A DNA stretch of 64,000 nucleotides. Source: Celeribacter neptunius. Lineage in GTDB: Bacteria; Pseudomonadota; Alphaproteobacteria; Rhodobacterales; Rhodobacteraceae. Below the pieces are notes generated by a model. The model did not search any database and had not been told where the DNA came from. It was given only the letters and a program-made list of their open reading frames with translations. A program made the translations under genes and the position numbers. The DNA is taken from positions 124,001 through 188,000 of the forward strand of contig NZ_FORH01000002.1 in the NCBI RefSeq assembly GCF_900113955.1. Reading direction: 5' to 3'. The first letter of the stretch is position 1, and each line of letters starts with the position of its first letter. This document shows positions 1 to 9,452 of this stretch, piece after piece.

Positions 1-569
1 AGAGAACAGGCCTTGTAGCCGCCGGTCTGCTCGCGCGCATTGTGGATGAACTCATAGTCGCCCGAGGGAAAAGGCAGCACCTCCTTGTCGCCTGCGGTGA
101 GATGCGACCAATCCTCGCCCTCGCCGGGCAATTGCACCAGATTCATGAACCACGGGCTCAGCAGCACGCCCAGGGGCCGGCCCTCATGTTCGATGAAGCC
201 CACGGCCTGCACATGCAGGAGCTTGTTGACCATCGGCACATCGCGCATTTTCGCGTGCCAGACCTCGGTGAAATCCGCCACCAGCGCTTCGGTCTTGCGC
301 GCCAGACGGGCGGCTTCGAGCATGGCGTCCGATCCAGGGTCCTCGGAGACCAGAAACTGCGCCTTCGGCGCGTCGCAATTGGGGCATTTCCAATCCTCGG
401 GCAGCGCGGTGAAAGGCGTGCCCGGCAGGACCTGGCGGGTGTCGTCGCCCTCGGCGGGATCATAGGGCGTCCAGCAGATCTTGCATTCCATGATCGCCTG
501 ATCGGAAATCTTGTCATTGGCGCCCAAGTAAGACCCTTCGAACCCGGTCTGGGTGTTGGCAAAGCTCAT
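1..569 (-). CDS. hupJ: HupJ with N-terminal rubredoxin (HupI) domain, partial at window edge
   Basis: This is the N-terminal part (about 189 residues) of a hydrogenase accessory protein; its 3' end lies beyond the left edge. Residues 29-32 (CKIC) and 62-65 (CPNC) are the two CxxC knuckles of a rubredoxin-type iron site. From about residue 85 the sequence is HupJ/HybE-like. Known HupI/HupJ proteins help assemble the uptake hydrogenase small subunit under oxygen, and in R. capsulatus the two are also fused. The ATG overlaps the hupH stop (ATGA), so this is the last visible gene of hupDFGHJ. The reading is direct translation; the family call is from motifs and operon position. Confidence 0.88.
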   Translation of the reverse strand, partial: MSFANTQTGFEGSYLGANDKISDQAIMECKICWTPYDPAEGDDTRQVLPGTPFTALPEDWKCPNCDAPKAQFLVSEDPGSDAMLEAARLARKTEALVADFTEVWHAKMRDVPMVNKLLHVQAVGFIEHEGRPLGVLLSPWFMNLVQLPGEGEDWSHLTAGDKEVLPFPSGDYEFIHNAREQTGGYKACS

Positions 570-1399
570 CTGATCGCCTCCAGCACTTCGCGGATACGTT
601 CCGAACTGTCGGCGAGATCTTCCTGTGCGGCCAAGGCCACCTCCGGCATGTCGGTGACTTCAAACGTGTCGAGAATGAGCGTGTCCATGGAGTTGAAGAA
701 TTGCACCCGCCAGACATGATTGAGCGCGGTTGCACTGACCCGGCAATTGCCATAGCCGCGCGACAGGATGTCGGTCGCCCCCTGCCCCAGCGCCGCGTCC
801 AGCCAGTCGAGATCGGGCTCGGTATGCGGCAGCAGCGTCAGGTTGATGACATGGCTCTCGTCTCCGGGTTTGAACCCTTTCGACTTGTCCTCCAGCTCCA
901 CCAGAAGCGGCGGTGCGTTCACAACACCCAAGGGGCGTTCGGCCTTGTGCATCCGGGCCGGGCGGCGCGGCTCGAAAGCGCGATCTTGCGCAAGCTGTGG
1001 CACGGCGCCGACTTCGATCACGTCCTCATCTGCGCTCTTCAACAGCCAGACCCCGGCGAAGACGCTTTCCTGCACTGCAACGGCGGGAATGCCATGGATG
1101 CGCATGGCGACCTCGCCCTCGCCCATGGTCTCGGCAATGAGGGCGCGGTTTTTCGCGTCCAGCTCCGAGAGATCGAACCGGGCATTGGTGCCGGTTTCGG
1201 CGGCATGGGCACAGGCCTGCGACAGGCCCGCCAGAAGCGTCAGCGCCGGGCGCAGATCCTCGCTCAGCTCGACCTCGGGCGAATGCATGGAATAGGTCCG
1301 CATGTCCTGCGGCATTTCCATATATTCGAGCTCGCCATCCTCAACCGGCTGCGATCCGGGACCGAAGCCCATGGGCGGCAATTGGAAATTATTGACCAT
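566..1399 (-). CDS. hupH: HupH, uptake hydrogenase expression/formation protein
   Basis: This 277-residue protein is a full-length HupH/HyaF-family accessory factor for the membrane uptake hydrogenase. The C-terminal third (GNCRVSATALNHVWRVQFFN onwards) is the conserved HupH domain. Known members act with HupG/HyaE in maturation of the small subunit; no catalytic motif is visible. It lies 12 bases after hupG and overlaps the hupJ start. A second, shorter HupH (179 residues) belongs to the Isp-type hydrogenase operon at 24302-24841, so each hydrogenase seems to have its own copy. Confidence 0.9.
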   Translation of the reverse strand: MVNNFQLPPMGFGPGSQPVEDGELEYMEMPQDMRTYSMHSPEVELSEDLRPALTLLAGLSQACAHAAETGTNARFDLSELDAKNRALIAETMGEGEVAMRIHGIPAVAVQESVFAGVWLLKSADEDVIEVGAVPQLAQDRAFEPRRPARMHKAERPLGVVNAPPLLVELEDKSKGFKPGDESHVINLTLLPHTEPDLDWLDAALGQGATDILSRGYGNCRVSATALNHVWRVQFFNSMDTLILDTFEVTDMPEVALAAQEDLADSSERIREVLEAIR

Positions 1400-1411
1400 C
1401 TCTCGCGCTCC

Positions 1412-1798
1412 TCACACCTGTTCCGGCACAGCCATCGCAAGGATCTGTGCGAGGCGGTTCATGTAGTCGTCCCAATCGCGAACCTTGGGGATGCCGGCAA
1501 GAAAATGCCCGTCACGATAGGTCAGAAGCGACGGGGTCTTGAGCACGCCCGTGGCCTCCCTGAGCGCGGTCTCGATCCCGTCACCGACCACGGCACAGTC
1601 GAAACGGCCCTGGAATGCCAGTTTGAGTTCCGGCAGGATCACCGCCACATCTGCGGTCTCGAGATTGCGTTTCGCATCCCCTGGCACGAAGAGCACATGC
1701 GCCCCCGGACGGCTGGTGAATTCGGTCACGTCATGCATGCTGTCGAGCTGCGGCCAGCCGAATTCGCTGGTCAGCCTGTCGATCAATGGGTGGCTCAT
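1412..1798 (-). CDS. hupG: HupG/HyaE, thioredoxin-fold hydrogenase chaperone
   Basis: This 128-residue protein matches HupG/HyaE, a thioredoxin-like chaperone thought to hold the Tat-exported small subunit during assembly. No CxxC redox motif is present, as is usual for the family, so a chaperone rather than a redox role is expected. The segment GVLKTPSLLTYRDGHFLAGI has the strand-turn pattern of the C-terminal half of a thioredoxin fold. The start overlaps the hupF stop (ATGA), giving translational coupling in hupDFGHJ. Confidence 0.88.
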   Translation of the reverse strand: MSHPLIDRLTSEFGWPQLDSMHDVTEFTSRPGAHVLFVPGDAKRNLETADVAVILPELKLAFQGRFDCAVVGDGIETALREATGVLKTPSLLTYRDGHFLAGIPKVRDWDDYMNRLAQILAMAVPEQV

Positions 1799-2115
1799 GC
1801 GGTGGTCTCCCCTTTGTCCAATGCGGCCTGCAGATGCGGTGGCAATTGCGGGTCTCGCGCCTCGAGATCGGCGAAAGCGTCACCGAGGCCACGCCCCTCC
1901 ATCAGCGCCTGCAAGCCGCCGAGTGCGTTTTTGATTTTGATGGCTTCGTCTTCCGAGAGCACTTCGCGGGCGGCGCCGAGAAAGGTCAGCACCCATGTGC
2001 CCGGCGCCAGAGGCCCGGTGAGCGACAGATCGATCAACCGCTTCTCGGTGCCATCCGTGGCCGTGCCGGCGACGCCTTCGGAAAACAGGATCTGCATCGG
2101 GGTGCCGAGACACAT
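1795..2115 (-). CDS. hupF: HupF, HypC-family chaperone of the uptake hydrogenase
   Basis: This 106-residue protein starts MCLGTPMQI, the HypC/HupF signature in which Cys2 contacts the large-subunit precursor and the iron being delivered. HupF of other Rhodobacterales protects HupL maturation under oxygen. The start follows the hupD stop by one base. The C-terminal extension past about residue 85 is longer than in general HypC proteins, which together with the hup operon position favours HupF. A separate HypC-family protein is encoded at 25757-26059. Confidence 0.9.
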   Translation of the reverse strand: MCLGTPMQILFSEGVAGTATDGTEKRLIDLSLTGPLAPGTWVLTFLGAAREVLSEDEAIKIKNALGGLQALMEGRGLGDAFADLEARDPQLPPHLQAALDKGETTA

Positions 2116-2116
2116 G

Positions 2117-2725
2117 TCAGGCCCCCAGCGGCAGGAAACGGTCGTCGCCGATGCGGCAGGCCTCGTCTTCGGTGGGCCGGCCCTCTTCATAGGCGGAGCG
2201 CAGGATCGACGGGTCGGCGAGATCGCGGGTCTCGCTGTGCCCCTCGCGCGCCGCGATGCCGAGCCCCTGCAGTTTTTCGAGCGCCACCGCGATGGCCGGG
2301 TCGATCTGAGCCGCCACGATGTCGCGCAGGCCGCCGCCGTAATCCTCGAGCTCCTCGGGCTGACACCCGATCAGGATCAGCCGCTCCGGGCAATGGCCCA
2401 TCAGCTCGGCGGTGGCCAAAACGTCCTGGAACCCGGTCTGGTGCAGGGACATCTTCTTGGCGCCCATGAAAGACGGCACATCGCCGTCCTCGACGATCTT
2501 GAGCGTGCCGGGGGCGAGCCCGTAATCCACCGCATCGAACACCAGCAGCGCGTCGATCTCTTCGAGAAACGGCAGAAGGTACAGCCCCTGTGTGCCGCCA
2601 TCGAGCAACTTGACCTCGGGGCCAAAGGCATAGCGTTCGGCCAGACGCTCGACACAGCGCACGCCGAACCCCTCATCTGCCCATAGGACATTGCCGATCC
2701 CAAGGATCAGAACTTTGGCTGCCAT
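2117..2725 (-). CDS. hupD: HupD, maturation endopeptidase for HupL
   Basis: This 202-residue protein is a HybD/HupD-family peptidase that removes the C-terminal peptide of the large subunit after nickel insertion. ILGIGN near the N-terminus and the presumed nickel-sensing residues Glu (DEGFG), Asp (FDAVDYG) and His (SLHQTGF) are all present. The start at 2725 is chosen because a strong Shine-Dalgarno (AAGGAGGAG) lies just upstream. Its likely substrate is HupL, whose tail after the final His is 15 residues. It opens the hupDFGHJ block after a gap of more than 300 bases downstream of hupC. Confidence 0.93.
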   Translation of the reverse strand: MAAKVLILGIGNVLWADEGFGVRCVERLAERYAFGPEVKLLDGGTQGLYLLPFLEEIDALLVFDAVDYGLAPGTLKIVEDGDVPSFMGAKKMSLHQTGFQDVLATAELMGHCPERLILIGCQPEELEDYGGGLRDIVAAQIDPAIAVALEKLQGLGIAAREGHSETRDLADPSILRSAYEEGRPTEDEACRIGDDRFLPLGA

Positions 2726-2997
2726 GCGCCCCTCCTCCTTTATCTGTGCGGCCCATCCCCGGATTGCGCCGCATCGACCGTGCGGCTGCAGCAAAACTGG
2801 ATGGTAAGCTTCCGATCTTTCTTTCCACTGAGAGTAGAGAGAGAGGTTTCGCATCACACGCGTTTTTCGGGATGCAATGGAATACCAACTAGTGCCCTGA
2901 AATACATGGGGTTTTCGTCAAAATGTCGCAGCTAGCGCAAACATATATGGAAGGAAGCCTTCCGATAATTTCAGAATTGGAAGGATAAAATACGGAA
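2726..2997 (-). promoter_or_regulatory. hupC-hupD intergenic region, probable hupD promoter
   Basis: About 270 bases without a gene separate the terminator after hupC from hupD, so hupDFGHJ probably has its own promoter here. Two related elements are visible: AAGCTTCCGATCTTTC at 2806-2821 and AAGCCTTCCGATAATTTC at 2955-2972. The second forms the right arm of the inverted repeat GGAAGG-AAG-CCTTCC (2949-2963). They may be operator copies. I could not place a convincing -35/-10 pair. Confidence 0.35.
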
Positions 2998-3018
2998 AAG
3001 GCGGGGAGCCCCCGCCTT
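2998..3018 (-). terminator. Intrinsic terminator downstream of hupC
   Basis: Read on the minus strand this is a 9-bp perfect GC-rich stem (AAGGCGGGG / CCCCGCCTT) with a 3-base loop. The stem end runs into TTTT, and a second T-run follows a few bases later. It lies 29 bases past the hupC stop, the expected place for partial or full termination of hupSLC transcripts. Confidence 0.75.
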
Positions 3019-3047
3019 CTCACTCGATTCTGACACGGTCGCGCGGC

Positions 3048-3827
3048 CTATTCCGGGCGGTCGTCCTTGAAGGTTCGGGTGCCGGAAATCATCGTCGAGA
3101 CCATGGATTGACGCGACAGGATGTCTTCGCGGATCGCGGCATAGATGTGGATGATCATGAAGACCAGAATGAACCACATGCCGAGACGATGCACCGAATG
3201 CACGATCATCGAATTACCGAACAAGGTCAGGACCCAGCCGGCCACACCGTCGGCAAAGCTGCCCTGGCCTGCGCCTTCGGAATAGAGCGCCCAACCGGTC
3301 AGGATCATGAAGGTGAGCCCGAGCGTCATGAAGAAGAACATGGCGGTCTGCGCCAGCGGGTTGTGACCGACGTATTTCTTCGGCTCACGCTCCAGAAACG
3401 CATACCATTTCAGCTCGAAAAACACCTCTTTCCACCAGCGCTTGTTCCACACCGGAATGTAGAACAATTGCCGCGCGTGGCTGTTGCCGACAAAGGCCCA
3501 GTAGATGCGGCCGAAAAAGCCCACCGTCACGATCATCCCCGCCGCGAAATGCGCGAAGCGGATATAACCGAAGACGAACTGATGCGTGGCCTCAGCGATC
3601 TGCATCGAGGGCAGCGGCTTGCCAATGACATAGCCGGTGACGATCAGCACCGTGATCGCCAGCGCATTGACCCAGTGCCAGAGCCGCACCGGCCATTCAT
3701 AGACGAAAACCGAGGTGCGGGTGCGGATGCTTTCGATATCCGCCGCCGTCGCGTCCCCGGTGAGGCGCGAGGCCTCGAGAGGCTCCGGCATCTCCGGGTT
3801 GGGCGTGTGAATGGAGGTCTCGGACAT
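3048..3827 (-). CDS. hupC: HupC, cytochrome b subunit of uptake hydrogenase
   Basis: This 259-residue integral membrane protein is a HupC/HyaC-type di-haem cytochrome b that passes electrons from the HupSL dimer to the quinone pool and anchors the dimer in the periplasm. After an N-terminal cytoplasmic stretch, four hydrophobic segments are visible, the first at YEWPVRLWHWVNALAITVLI. Conserved histidines fall in or near the membrane spans (LWHWVN, HFAAG, VHSVHRLGMW, IIHIYAA). A strong ribosome site (AAGGAGGA) precedes the start. It lies 3 bases after the small membrane protein gene and is followed by a terminator. Confidence 0.94.
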   Translation of the reverse strand: MSETSIHTPNPEMPEPLEASRLTGDATAADIESIRTRTSVFVYEWPVRLWHWVNALAITVLIVTGYVIGKPLPSMQIAEATHQFVFGYIRFAHFAAGMIVTVGFFGRIYWAFVGNSHARQLFYIPVWNKRWWKEVFFELKWYAFLEREPKKYVGHNPLAQTAMFFFMTLGLTFMILTGWALYSEGAGQGSFADGVAGWVLTLFGNSMIVHSVHRLGMWFILVFMIIHIYAAIREDILSRQSMVSTMISGTRTFKDDRPE

Positions 3828-3830
3828 GTC

Positions 3831-4019
3831 TCATTCCTCCTTGCGGCGCTTGATCCATCCCTTGACGGCTTCGCCCGCCAGCCAGATCACCGCCACCGCC
3901 ACGCTGGCCATGGCCAGATGCGCCAGCGAATGGCCTTCGGTGCCCGGCAGAACCGCGTGGCCCGGATGGGCCAGCGCCGGTGTTGCGAACAGGATTGCCA
4001 ATGTCGTGAGTTTTTTCAT
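3831..4019 (-). CDS. Small membrane protein between hupL and hupC
   Basis: This 62-residue protein has a cleavable-looking signal (MKKLTTLAILFATPALA). A short His-containing stretch follows (HPGHAVLPGTEGHSLAH), then one transmembrane segment (about residues 36-52) and a basic tail (KGWIKRRKEE). A strong ribosome site (GAGGAGG) precedes it, and it is tightly packed between hupL and hupC, so it is very likely expressed. No function can be assigned from sequence. The His-rich periplasmic stretch and position suggest a minor hydrogenase subunit or assembly aid, but this is inference. Confidence 0.75.
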   Translation of the reverse strand: MKKLTTLAILFATPALAHPGHAVLPGTEGHSLAHLAMASVAVAVIWLAGEAVKGWIKRRKEE

Positions 4020-4033
4020 GATACGCCCTCCTC

Positions 4034-5824
4034 TCAGCGCACTTTGACCGTGGTCAGCTCGTCGCCATCGGGCGACATCACATGGGTGGAACAGGCCAGA
4101 CAGGGATCGAAACTGTGCAAGGTGCGCAGGATCTCGACCGGCTCGTCGGGGCGTTCCATCGGCGTGTTCATCAGCGAGGCTTCGAAAGCGCCGATATTGC
4201 CCTGACTGTCACGCGGCGAACCGTTCCAGGTGGTCGGGACCACGCATTGGTAATTCTCGATCCGACCATCCTTGATCTTGATCCAATGGCCCAGCGCGCC
4301 GCGCGGAGCTTCGGTCATACCAACGCCCTTGGCCTCTTTCGGCCAGGTGCTCGGGTCCCATTTCTCGACATTGGCGGTCGAGCTGTCGCCATTCTTGATG
4401 TTGGTCACCAGCTTGTCGAAGAAATGCTTCTGCAACCGGCCACAGTACTCGGACTCGAGTGCACGTGCCGCGGTGCGACCGAGCGTCGAGAACAGCGCCT
4501 CGACCGGCAGATCCATGGTCCTGAGCAGGCCGGTGACCTGATCGGTGATCTCCTCGTGACCCTTGGCATAACCGACGATGTAGCGCGCCAGCGGACCGAC
4601 CTCCATGGCATTGCCGCGCCAGCGCGGCGCCTTGATCCAGCTGTATTTCGCCGCTTCGTCGAGCTCCTTGATGTCGGTCTTGGTGCCTTTGGCGTTCGGA
4701 CCGAGCTCATACTTGGGTTCCGTCACACCATCCCAGGGGTGCAGCCCCATGCCGGCCTCGCCATAAGTGTACCAGGAGTGATCGACGAATTCCTGCACCT
4801 GTTCCGGGTCGCGCGGATCGACATCATGCACGGTCGAGAGATCGCCGTTGATGATGGCGCCACGCGGCAGGTGCAACTGCTCCGGCGAGAAGTCGTTGGC
4901 ATTCTCCGGGATGTCGCCATAGGCAAGACAGGCCTTGGACGACAACCCGCCGCCATAGAGCCAGTTCTTGTAGAACCCACCGATGGCCACGACATCCGGC
5001 AGGTAGACGTTCTTGTTGAACTCGATGCATTTCTCGATGATCGAGGACACCATATTGAGCCGTTCCATGTTGATCGCACCGACGCCGCCGACACCATCGA
5101 CGTTGATCGGGCACGGCACACCGCCCACCAGCCAGTTCGGATGCGGGTTCTTGCCGCCGAAAATGGTGTGGACCTTGACCACCTCTTTCTGAAGATCGAG
5201 CGCCTCGAGATAATGGGTCGTGGCCATGAGATCGGCCTCGGGCGGCAGTTTGTAGGCCGGATTGTCCCAATAGCCGTTCTTGAACAGGCCAAGCTGGCCG
5301 CTCTCGACGAATTTCTTCAGGCGGTTTTGCACATCGCGGAAATAGCCCGCGGAGGAGAGCGGGTGCGATGGCGAAACCGCCTGCTGCAGCTCCGACGTGG
5401 CTTTCGGATCAGCGCGCAGGGCGTTGACCGGATTCACCCAGTCGAGCGCATGCAGATGATAAAAATGCACGATGTGATCGTGGATCTGCAGGTTGAGCTG
5501 CATGATATTGCGGATCGAATTGGCGTTGTCCGGGATGGTGATGCCCAGAGCATCCTCGACCGCACGCACGGAGGTCAGCGCATGGGTGCCGGTGCAGACA
5601 CCGCAGATGCGCTCGGTAAAGGCCCAGGCATCGCGCGGATCGCGGCCCTTGAGAATGACTTCGAGCCCGCGCCACATGGTGCCGGTGGAGACCGCGTTGC
5701 GAATGACGCCATTCTCGTCGACGTTCACTTCGCAGCGCATGTGACCCTCGATCCGGGTCACCGGGTCGACGACGATGCGCCGGCCGGTATTGTCGAGGTC
5801 GAAACCGTTGGGGGTCGTGTTCAT
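4034..5824 (-). CDS. hupL: HupL, large subunit of membrane uptake [NiFe] hydrogenase
   Basis: This 596-residue protein carries the NiFe(CN)2CO active site. The N-terminal ligand motif [10 protein letters not shown] and the C-terminal DPCLACSTH are intact. The 15 residues after the last His are the peptide expected to be cut off by HupD. Overall sequence and length fit group 1d (HupL/HoxG/HyaB) uptake hydrogenases. The protein has no export signal and would leave the cell bound to HupS by the Tat route. It lies 3 bases downstream of hupS. Confidence 0.96.
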   Translation of the reverse strand: MNTTPNGFDLDNTGRRIVVDPVTRIEGHMRCEVNVDENGVIRNAVSTGTMWRGLEVILKGRDPRDAWAFTERICGVCTGTHALTSVRAVEDALGITIPDNANSIRNIMQLNLQIHDHIVHFYHLHALDWVNPVNALRADPKATSELQQAVSPSHPLSSAGYFRDVQNRLKKFVESGQLGLFKNGYWDNPAYKLPPEADLMATTHYLEALDLQKEVVKVHTIFGGKNPHPNWLVGGVPCPINVDGVGGVGAINMERLNMVSSIIEKCIEFNKNVYLPDVVAIGGFYKNWLYGGGLSSKACLAYGDIPENANDFSPEQLHLPRGAIINGDLSTVHDVDPRDPEQVQEFVDHSWYTYGEAGMGLHPWDGVTEPKYELGPNAKGTKTDIKELDEAAKYSWIKAPRWRGNAMEVGPLARYIVGYAKGHEEITDQVTGLLRTMDLPVEALFSTLGRTAARALESEYCGRLQKHFFDKLVTNIKNGDSSTANVEKWDPSTWPKEAKGVGMTEAPRGALGHWIKIKDGRIENYQCVVPTTWNGSPRDSQGNIGAFEASLMNTPMERPDEPVEILRTLHSFDPCLACSTHVMSPDGDELTTVKVR

Positions 5825-5827
5825 GGG

Positions 5828-6928
5828 TTACGCCTCCTCTTTCTTGTCTTGGGTTTTTCTCTGAGCCGCCTTGAGTGCGGAGACGGCGGCATGGGCCGCA
5901 ACGCCGGCACCGACGACACCCGCGGCAGCCAGACCGACCTTGTCGGCATTGGCCTCGACCCCGAATTGCGTCAGATCGGTCACCCGGTCATAGAAACTGC
6001 CCTGATCCCAAAACCCGTCTTCGGAACAGCCGATACAGCCGTGGCCCGACTGGATCGGGAAGGAGACACCCTCGTTCCAGCGCACGGTGGAACAGGCGTT
6101 ATAGGTGGTCGGGCCCTTGCAGCCCATCTTGTAGAGGCAATAGCCCTTGCGCGCGTTTTCGTCGTCCCAGGTCTCGACGAACTGGCCCGCGTCGAAATGC
6201 GGACGGCGATAGCATTTGTCGTGGATGCGCTGGGAATAGAACATCGCCGGGCGGCCCTGACGATCGAGCTCCGGCAGGCGATCGAAGGTCAGCATATAGG
6301 TGATCACCCCGGTCATGACTTCGGCGATCGGCGGACAGCCCGGCACTTTGATGATCGGTTTGTCGGTGATCACCTTATGGACCGGCGTGGCCCGTGTCGG
6401 GTTGGGCTTTGCGGCCTGCACACAGCCGTAAGAGGCACAGGCGCCCCAGCTGATGATCGCCTTGGCGTGTTCGGCCGCGTGTTTGAGCTGTTCGACGAAC
6501 GGCTTGCCGCCGATGATACAGAACATCCCGTCTTCGTTGAGAGGCGGGTTGCCCTCGACCGCGAGGATGTAATTGCCCTTGTATTTCTCTATCGTGTCCT
6601 GAAGCGCAGCTTCGGCCTGATGCCCGGCGGCAGCCATCAGCGTGTCGTCGTAATCGAGGCTGATCATCGACAGCACCACGTCTTTCGCCAGCGGATGCGC
6701 AGAACGAATGAAACTCTCGGAACAACAGGTGCACTCGAGCCCGTGGACCCAGATCACCGGCGTGCGCGGCTTGGTCTCCATCGCATGGGCAATCTTCGGC
6801 ACGAAAGAAGGCGACAGCCCCAGCGCCGCCGCCGTCAGCGAACAATATTTCATGAAGCTCCGGCGGGTGATCCCCTGCCGGCGCATGACATCGTAGAATG
6901 TCTCGATCTGACCGTCACTCTGGCCCAA
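5828..6928 (-). CDS. hupS: HupS, small subunit of O2-tolerant-type uptake hydrogenase
   Basis: This protein of about 366 residues carries three Fe-S clusters and a Tat signal (TRRSFMK, residues 21-27, with an AHA cleavage site near 49). The proximal-cluster region has CTCC (66-69) and CASYGC (164-169). These supply the two extra cysteines that define the 4Fe-3S cluster of oxygen-tolerant group 1d enzymes. A C-terminal hydrophobic anchor precedes a basic tail. The start is read as TTG at 6928 because GGGAGGA lies 8 bases upstream and the downstream sequence aligns with R. capsulatus HupS. An upstream in-frame start at 7033 would add about 35 residues and lacks support. Confidence 0.95.
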   Translation of the reverse strand: MGQSDGQIETFYDVMRRQGITRRSFMKYCSLTAAALGLSPSFVPKIAHAMETKPRTPVIWVHGLECTCCSESFIRSAHPLAKDVVLSMISLDYDDTLMAAAGHQAEAALQDTIEKYKGNYILAVEGNPPLNEDGMFCIIGGKPFVEQLKHAAEHAKAIISWGACASYGCVQAAKPNPTRATPVHKVITDKPIIKVPGCPPIAEVMTGVITYMLTFDRLPELDRQGRPAMFYSQRIHDKCYRRPHFDAGQFVETWDDENARKGYCLYKMGCKGPTTYNACSTVRWNEGVSFPIQSGHGCIGCSEDGFWDQGSFYDRVTDLTQFGVEANADKVGLAAAGVVGAGVAAHAAVSALKAAQRKTQDKKEEA

Positions 6929-7162
6929 GGTGCGTTCCTCCCTGTTTGGTCTTCGGATTGCCGCGAATGCCATCGCATACAATCGCTCAAGCCTATCCAA
7001 ACAGGCCGAACGCCCGCCGCCAAACCCAAGCACGAAAAACGTAACTTCGAAATTTCGACGTCTTTTCAGAGATCTAAACCGGGGGCGCGCAAAATGCCCG
7101 GTGAGTGGCTAACCGGCTTTCATCGCAACCGGTCAAAGGCTTTTCACCCTTTGCCTCGGCGC

Positions 7163-9451
7163 TCACAAATGCCGCGCGGCGGCAATCAGCGCCTGCCCGA
7201 GCGCCAGCCCGCCGTCATTGGCGGGGGTCTTGGTGTGGGTGAGGATGGGGGTGTTTCCCAGATGCCAAGCCATAAGCTGCAACAGCAACGCATTCTGGAA
7301 ACACCCGCCAGAGAGAACAACAGCCTGCGCCTCTCCGGCCTCAACCAACCGCCGCGCCTCCTGCGCGAAGCCGAGGCTCAGCCCCGCATGTGCCATCCAT
7401 GCTAACCGATCCAGTGACTGTCCGTGTTGTCGCAGACCCTGCAACTCCGCAAACATCGGCGCCGGGTCCAGCTCCCCGTCCCGCAGAGGCAAACTAAATC
7501 CGACCCCCATGTCGGGGGCTTGCGTTGCCATCGCCTCCAACCGCATCGCCGCTTCGCCTTCGAAACTCTGGCCATCGGCGCAAACCCCGAGGCAGGCGGC
7601 AACCGCATCGAACAGCCGCCCGGCGCTCGACGACATCGGGCAATTCATGCCCTTCTCCACCGCCCTGCGCGCCATCGCCAGCGGCTTGTCCGCGAAAAGC
7701 TCATCGGCCCACTCCGACAGGCCGGCCTGATCCAATCGCGCCAGCGCATTGCGCCACGGCTCTTTCGCGGCCCTGTCGCCACCGATCAGCGGCGCGGGTT
7801 TGAGCCAGGCCTTGCGGGTGAACCCGCGATAATCGCCCAAAAGCACCTCGCCGCCCCAGACCGTACCGTCCGTGCCAAGCCCGAGCCCGTCGAGCACTAT
7901 GCCAGCGACCTTGCCCCCCTCCAGAGGCCAGAGATTCTCACCGAGACAGGCGGCCAGATGGGCGTGGTGGTGCTGCACCTCTTCGACCCTCTGCCCTTCC
8001 TTCTCAGCGCGCGCATAGGCGTGGAGCGTGGCGCGGAATTCCGGGTGCAGGTCGCAGGCGATCAGCTCCGGATGGTGATCGAACAGGGCGGCATAATCCG
8101 CATCAGCCTTCAGAAACGCCTCATAGGTCAGCGCCTCGTCCAATTCGCCGAGGTGATGGCCCAGGAGCGCCTGCCCGTCTTTCAACAGGCAAATCGCGCC
8201 TTTCATCTGGCCGCCATAGGCCACGACCTGCGGCGCCTCCTCGAACCCCTTGGGCAATGGCAGCGTGCCCGGCACCCGGCCCCGCGCCCGGCGCAGCACC
8301 ATCGGGCCGTGTTCCGTGATCCGTTCGACCGAGTCATCGAGCCGCCGGGCGATCTCGCGATCATGCATCAGGAAGGCGTCGGCAAAGCCCGCAAGCTTGT
8401 CGCGCGCTTCGGCGTTGCCGATCACCTGCGGCTCGCCCGACAGATTGCCGGAGGTCATCACCAACGGGCCGCCCATGGCGTCGATCAACAGGTGGTGCAG
8501 CGGTGTATAGGGCAACATCCAGCCCAGCGTCGCCTGCCCCGGCGCGATGCCATGGGGCTTGGCGCCCACAGGACGGTGCATCTCCAGAAGCACGATCGGC
8601 GCGGCGGGGTCCTCGAGCAGGGCTTGCTCCTCCTCCGAGACCGCGCACCAGTGCCGGATCGTCTCGAGCGTGCCCATCAGGGCAAAGGGTTTCGCCGGCC
8701 GGTGCTTGCGCCTCCTGAGCAGGGCCACGGCCTCGGCGTTCAGCGCGTCACAGGCAAGGTGGAACCCGCCCAGCCCCTTGATCGCGACGATTTCGCCCGC
8801 GCGCAGGCGCTTTGCCGTCTCAGAGATCGGATCGCCTTCTGTTGCGGGCTCCAACCAGAGCTTCGGGCCGCACTCCGGACAGGCAATCGGCTGGGCATGA
8901 AACCGGCGATCCTCCGGGTCCTCGTATTCCGCGCGGCAGGCCGGGCACATCTCGAACGGCGCCATGGTGGTCTTGGGCCGGTCATAGGGCAGATCGGTGA
9001 CGATGGTGAACCGCGGGCCGCAATGGGTGCAATTGGTGAAAGCGTAGCCATGACGGCGCATGTTCGCATCCCGAACTTCGTTCAGGCAATGATCGCATGT
9101 TGCGGCATCCGGGGTAACGCGCGTGCGCGCAGCGCCGTCTTTCGAGGCGATTATGTCGAATGTCTTCGGGGTTTTCGCCCGCTCACCGGCAATTTCGCAA
9201 AGCTCCACCGCGTCGATCCGCGCCAGCGGCGGCAATTCTGCACGAAGACGGCGCTCGAATATGTCGGTAAAACCCTCACTGCCATCAAAGAGCTGGATCA
9301 GCACCCCCTCGGCATCGTTGCGCACGGTGCCGGTGAGCCCCATGTCGCGCGCCAGATGCCAGACGAAGGGGCGAAACCCGACGCCCTGCACCTGACCGCG
9401 CACGCGGATCTCGACGCCTTTGTTCCCCTCTGCCCCCTTCTCCGCCCCCAC
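7163..9451 (-). CDS. hypF: HypF, carbamoyltransferase for hydrogenase cyanide ligand synthesis
   Basis: This protein of about 762 residues has the full HypF layout. An acylphosphatase domain comes first (GQVQGVGFRPF near residue 20), then paired zinc fingers (CDHC, CTHC, CPAC, CPEC). A YrdC-like domain and a C-terminal carbamoyltransferase domain with HHHAH and LSGGCFQN follow. HypF turns carbamoyl phosphate into carbamoyl-AMP and passes the group to HypE for CN ligand formation. The preferred start is GTG at 9451, one base after the hupV stop; longer in-frame extensions run through hupV and are rejected. No strong ribosome site is seen, which fits coupling to hupV. Confidence 0.92.
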   Translation of the reverse strand: MGAEKGAEGNKGVEIRVRGQVQGVGFRPFVWHLARDMGLTGTVRNDAEGVLIQLFDGSEGFTDIFERRLRAELPPLARIDAVELCEIAGERAKTPKTFDIIASKDGAARTRVTPDAATCDHCLNEVRDANMRRHGYAFTNCTHCGPRFTIVTDLPYDRPKTTMAPFEMCPACRAEYEDPEDRRFHAQPIACPECGPKLWLEPATEGDPISETAKRLRAGEIVAIKGLGGFHLACDALNAEAVALLRRRKHRPAKPFALMGTLETIRHWCAVSEEEQALLEDPAAPIVLLEMHRPVGAKPHGIAPGQATLGWMLPYTPLHHLLIDAMGGPLVMTSGNLSGEPQVIGNAEARDKLAGFADAFLMHDREIARRLDDSVERITEHGPMVLRRARGRVPGTLPLPKGFEEAPQVVAYGGQMKGAICLLKDGQALLGHHLGELDEALTYEAFLKADADYAALFDHHPELIACDLHPEFRATLHAYARAEKEGQRVEEVQHHHAHLAACLGENLWPLEGGKVAGIVLDGLGLGTDGTVWGGEVLLGDYRGFTRKAWLKPAPLIGGDRAAKEPWRNALARLDQAGLSEWADELFADKPLAMARRAVEKGMNCPMSSSAGRLFDAVAACLGVCADGQSFEGEAAMRLEAMATQAPDMGVGFSLPLRDGELDPAPMFAELQGLRQHGQSLDRLAWMAHAGLSLGFAQEARRLVEAGEAQAVVLSGGCFQNALLLQLMAWHLGNTPILTHTKTPANDGGLALGQALIAAARHL

Positions 9452-9452
9452 G

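Noticed and set aside
6929-7162. HupR site upstream of hupS
   Set aside because: No TTG-N5-CAA match was found; only a one-mismatch TTGCGATGAAA on the minus strand.
701-7405. Very long plus-strand open frames opposite hupH to hupS
   Set aside because: They are mirror frames of high-GC genes, have Arg/His-rich translations without family features, and lie over well-supported hup genes.
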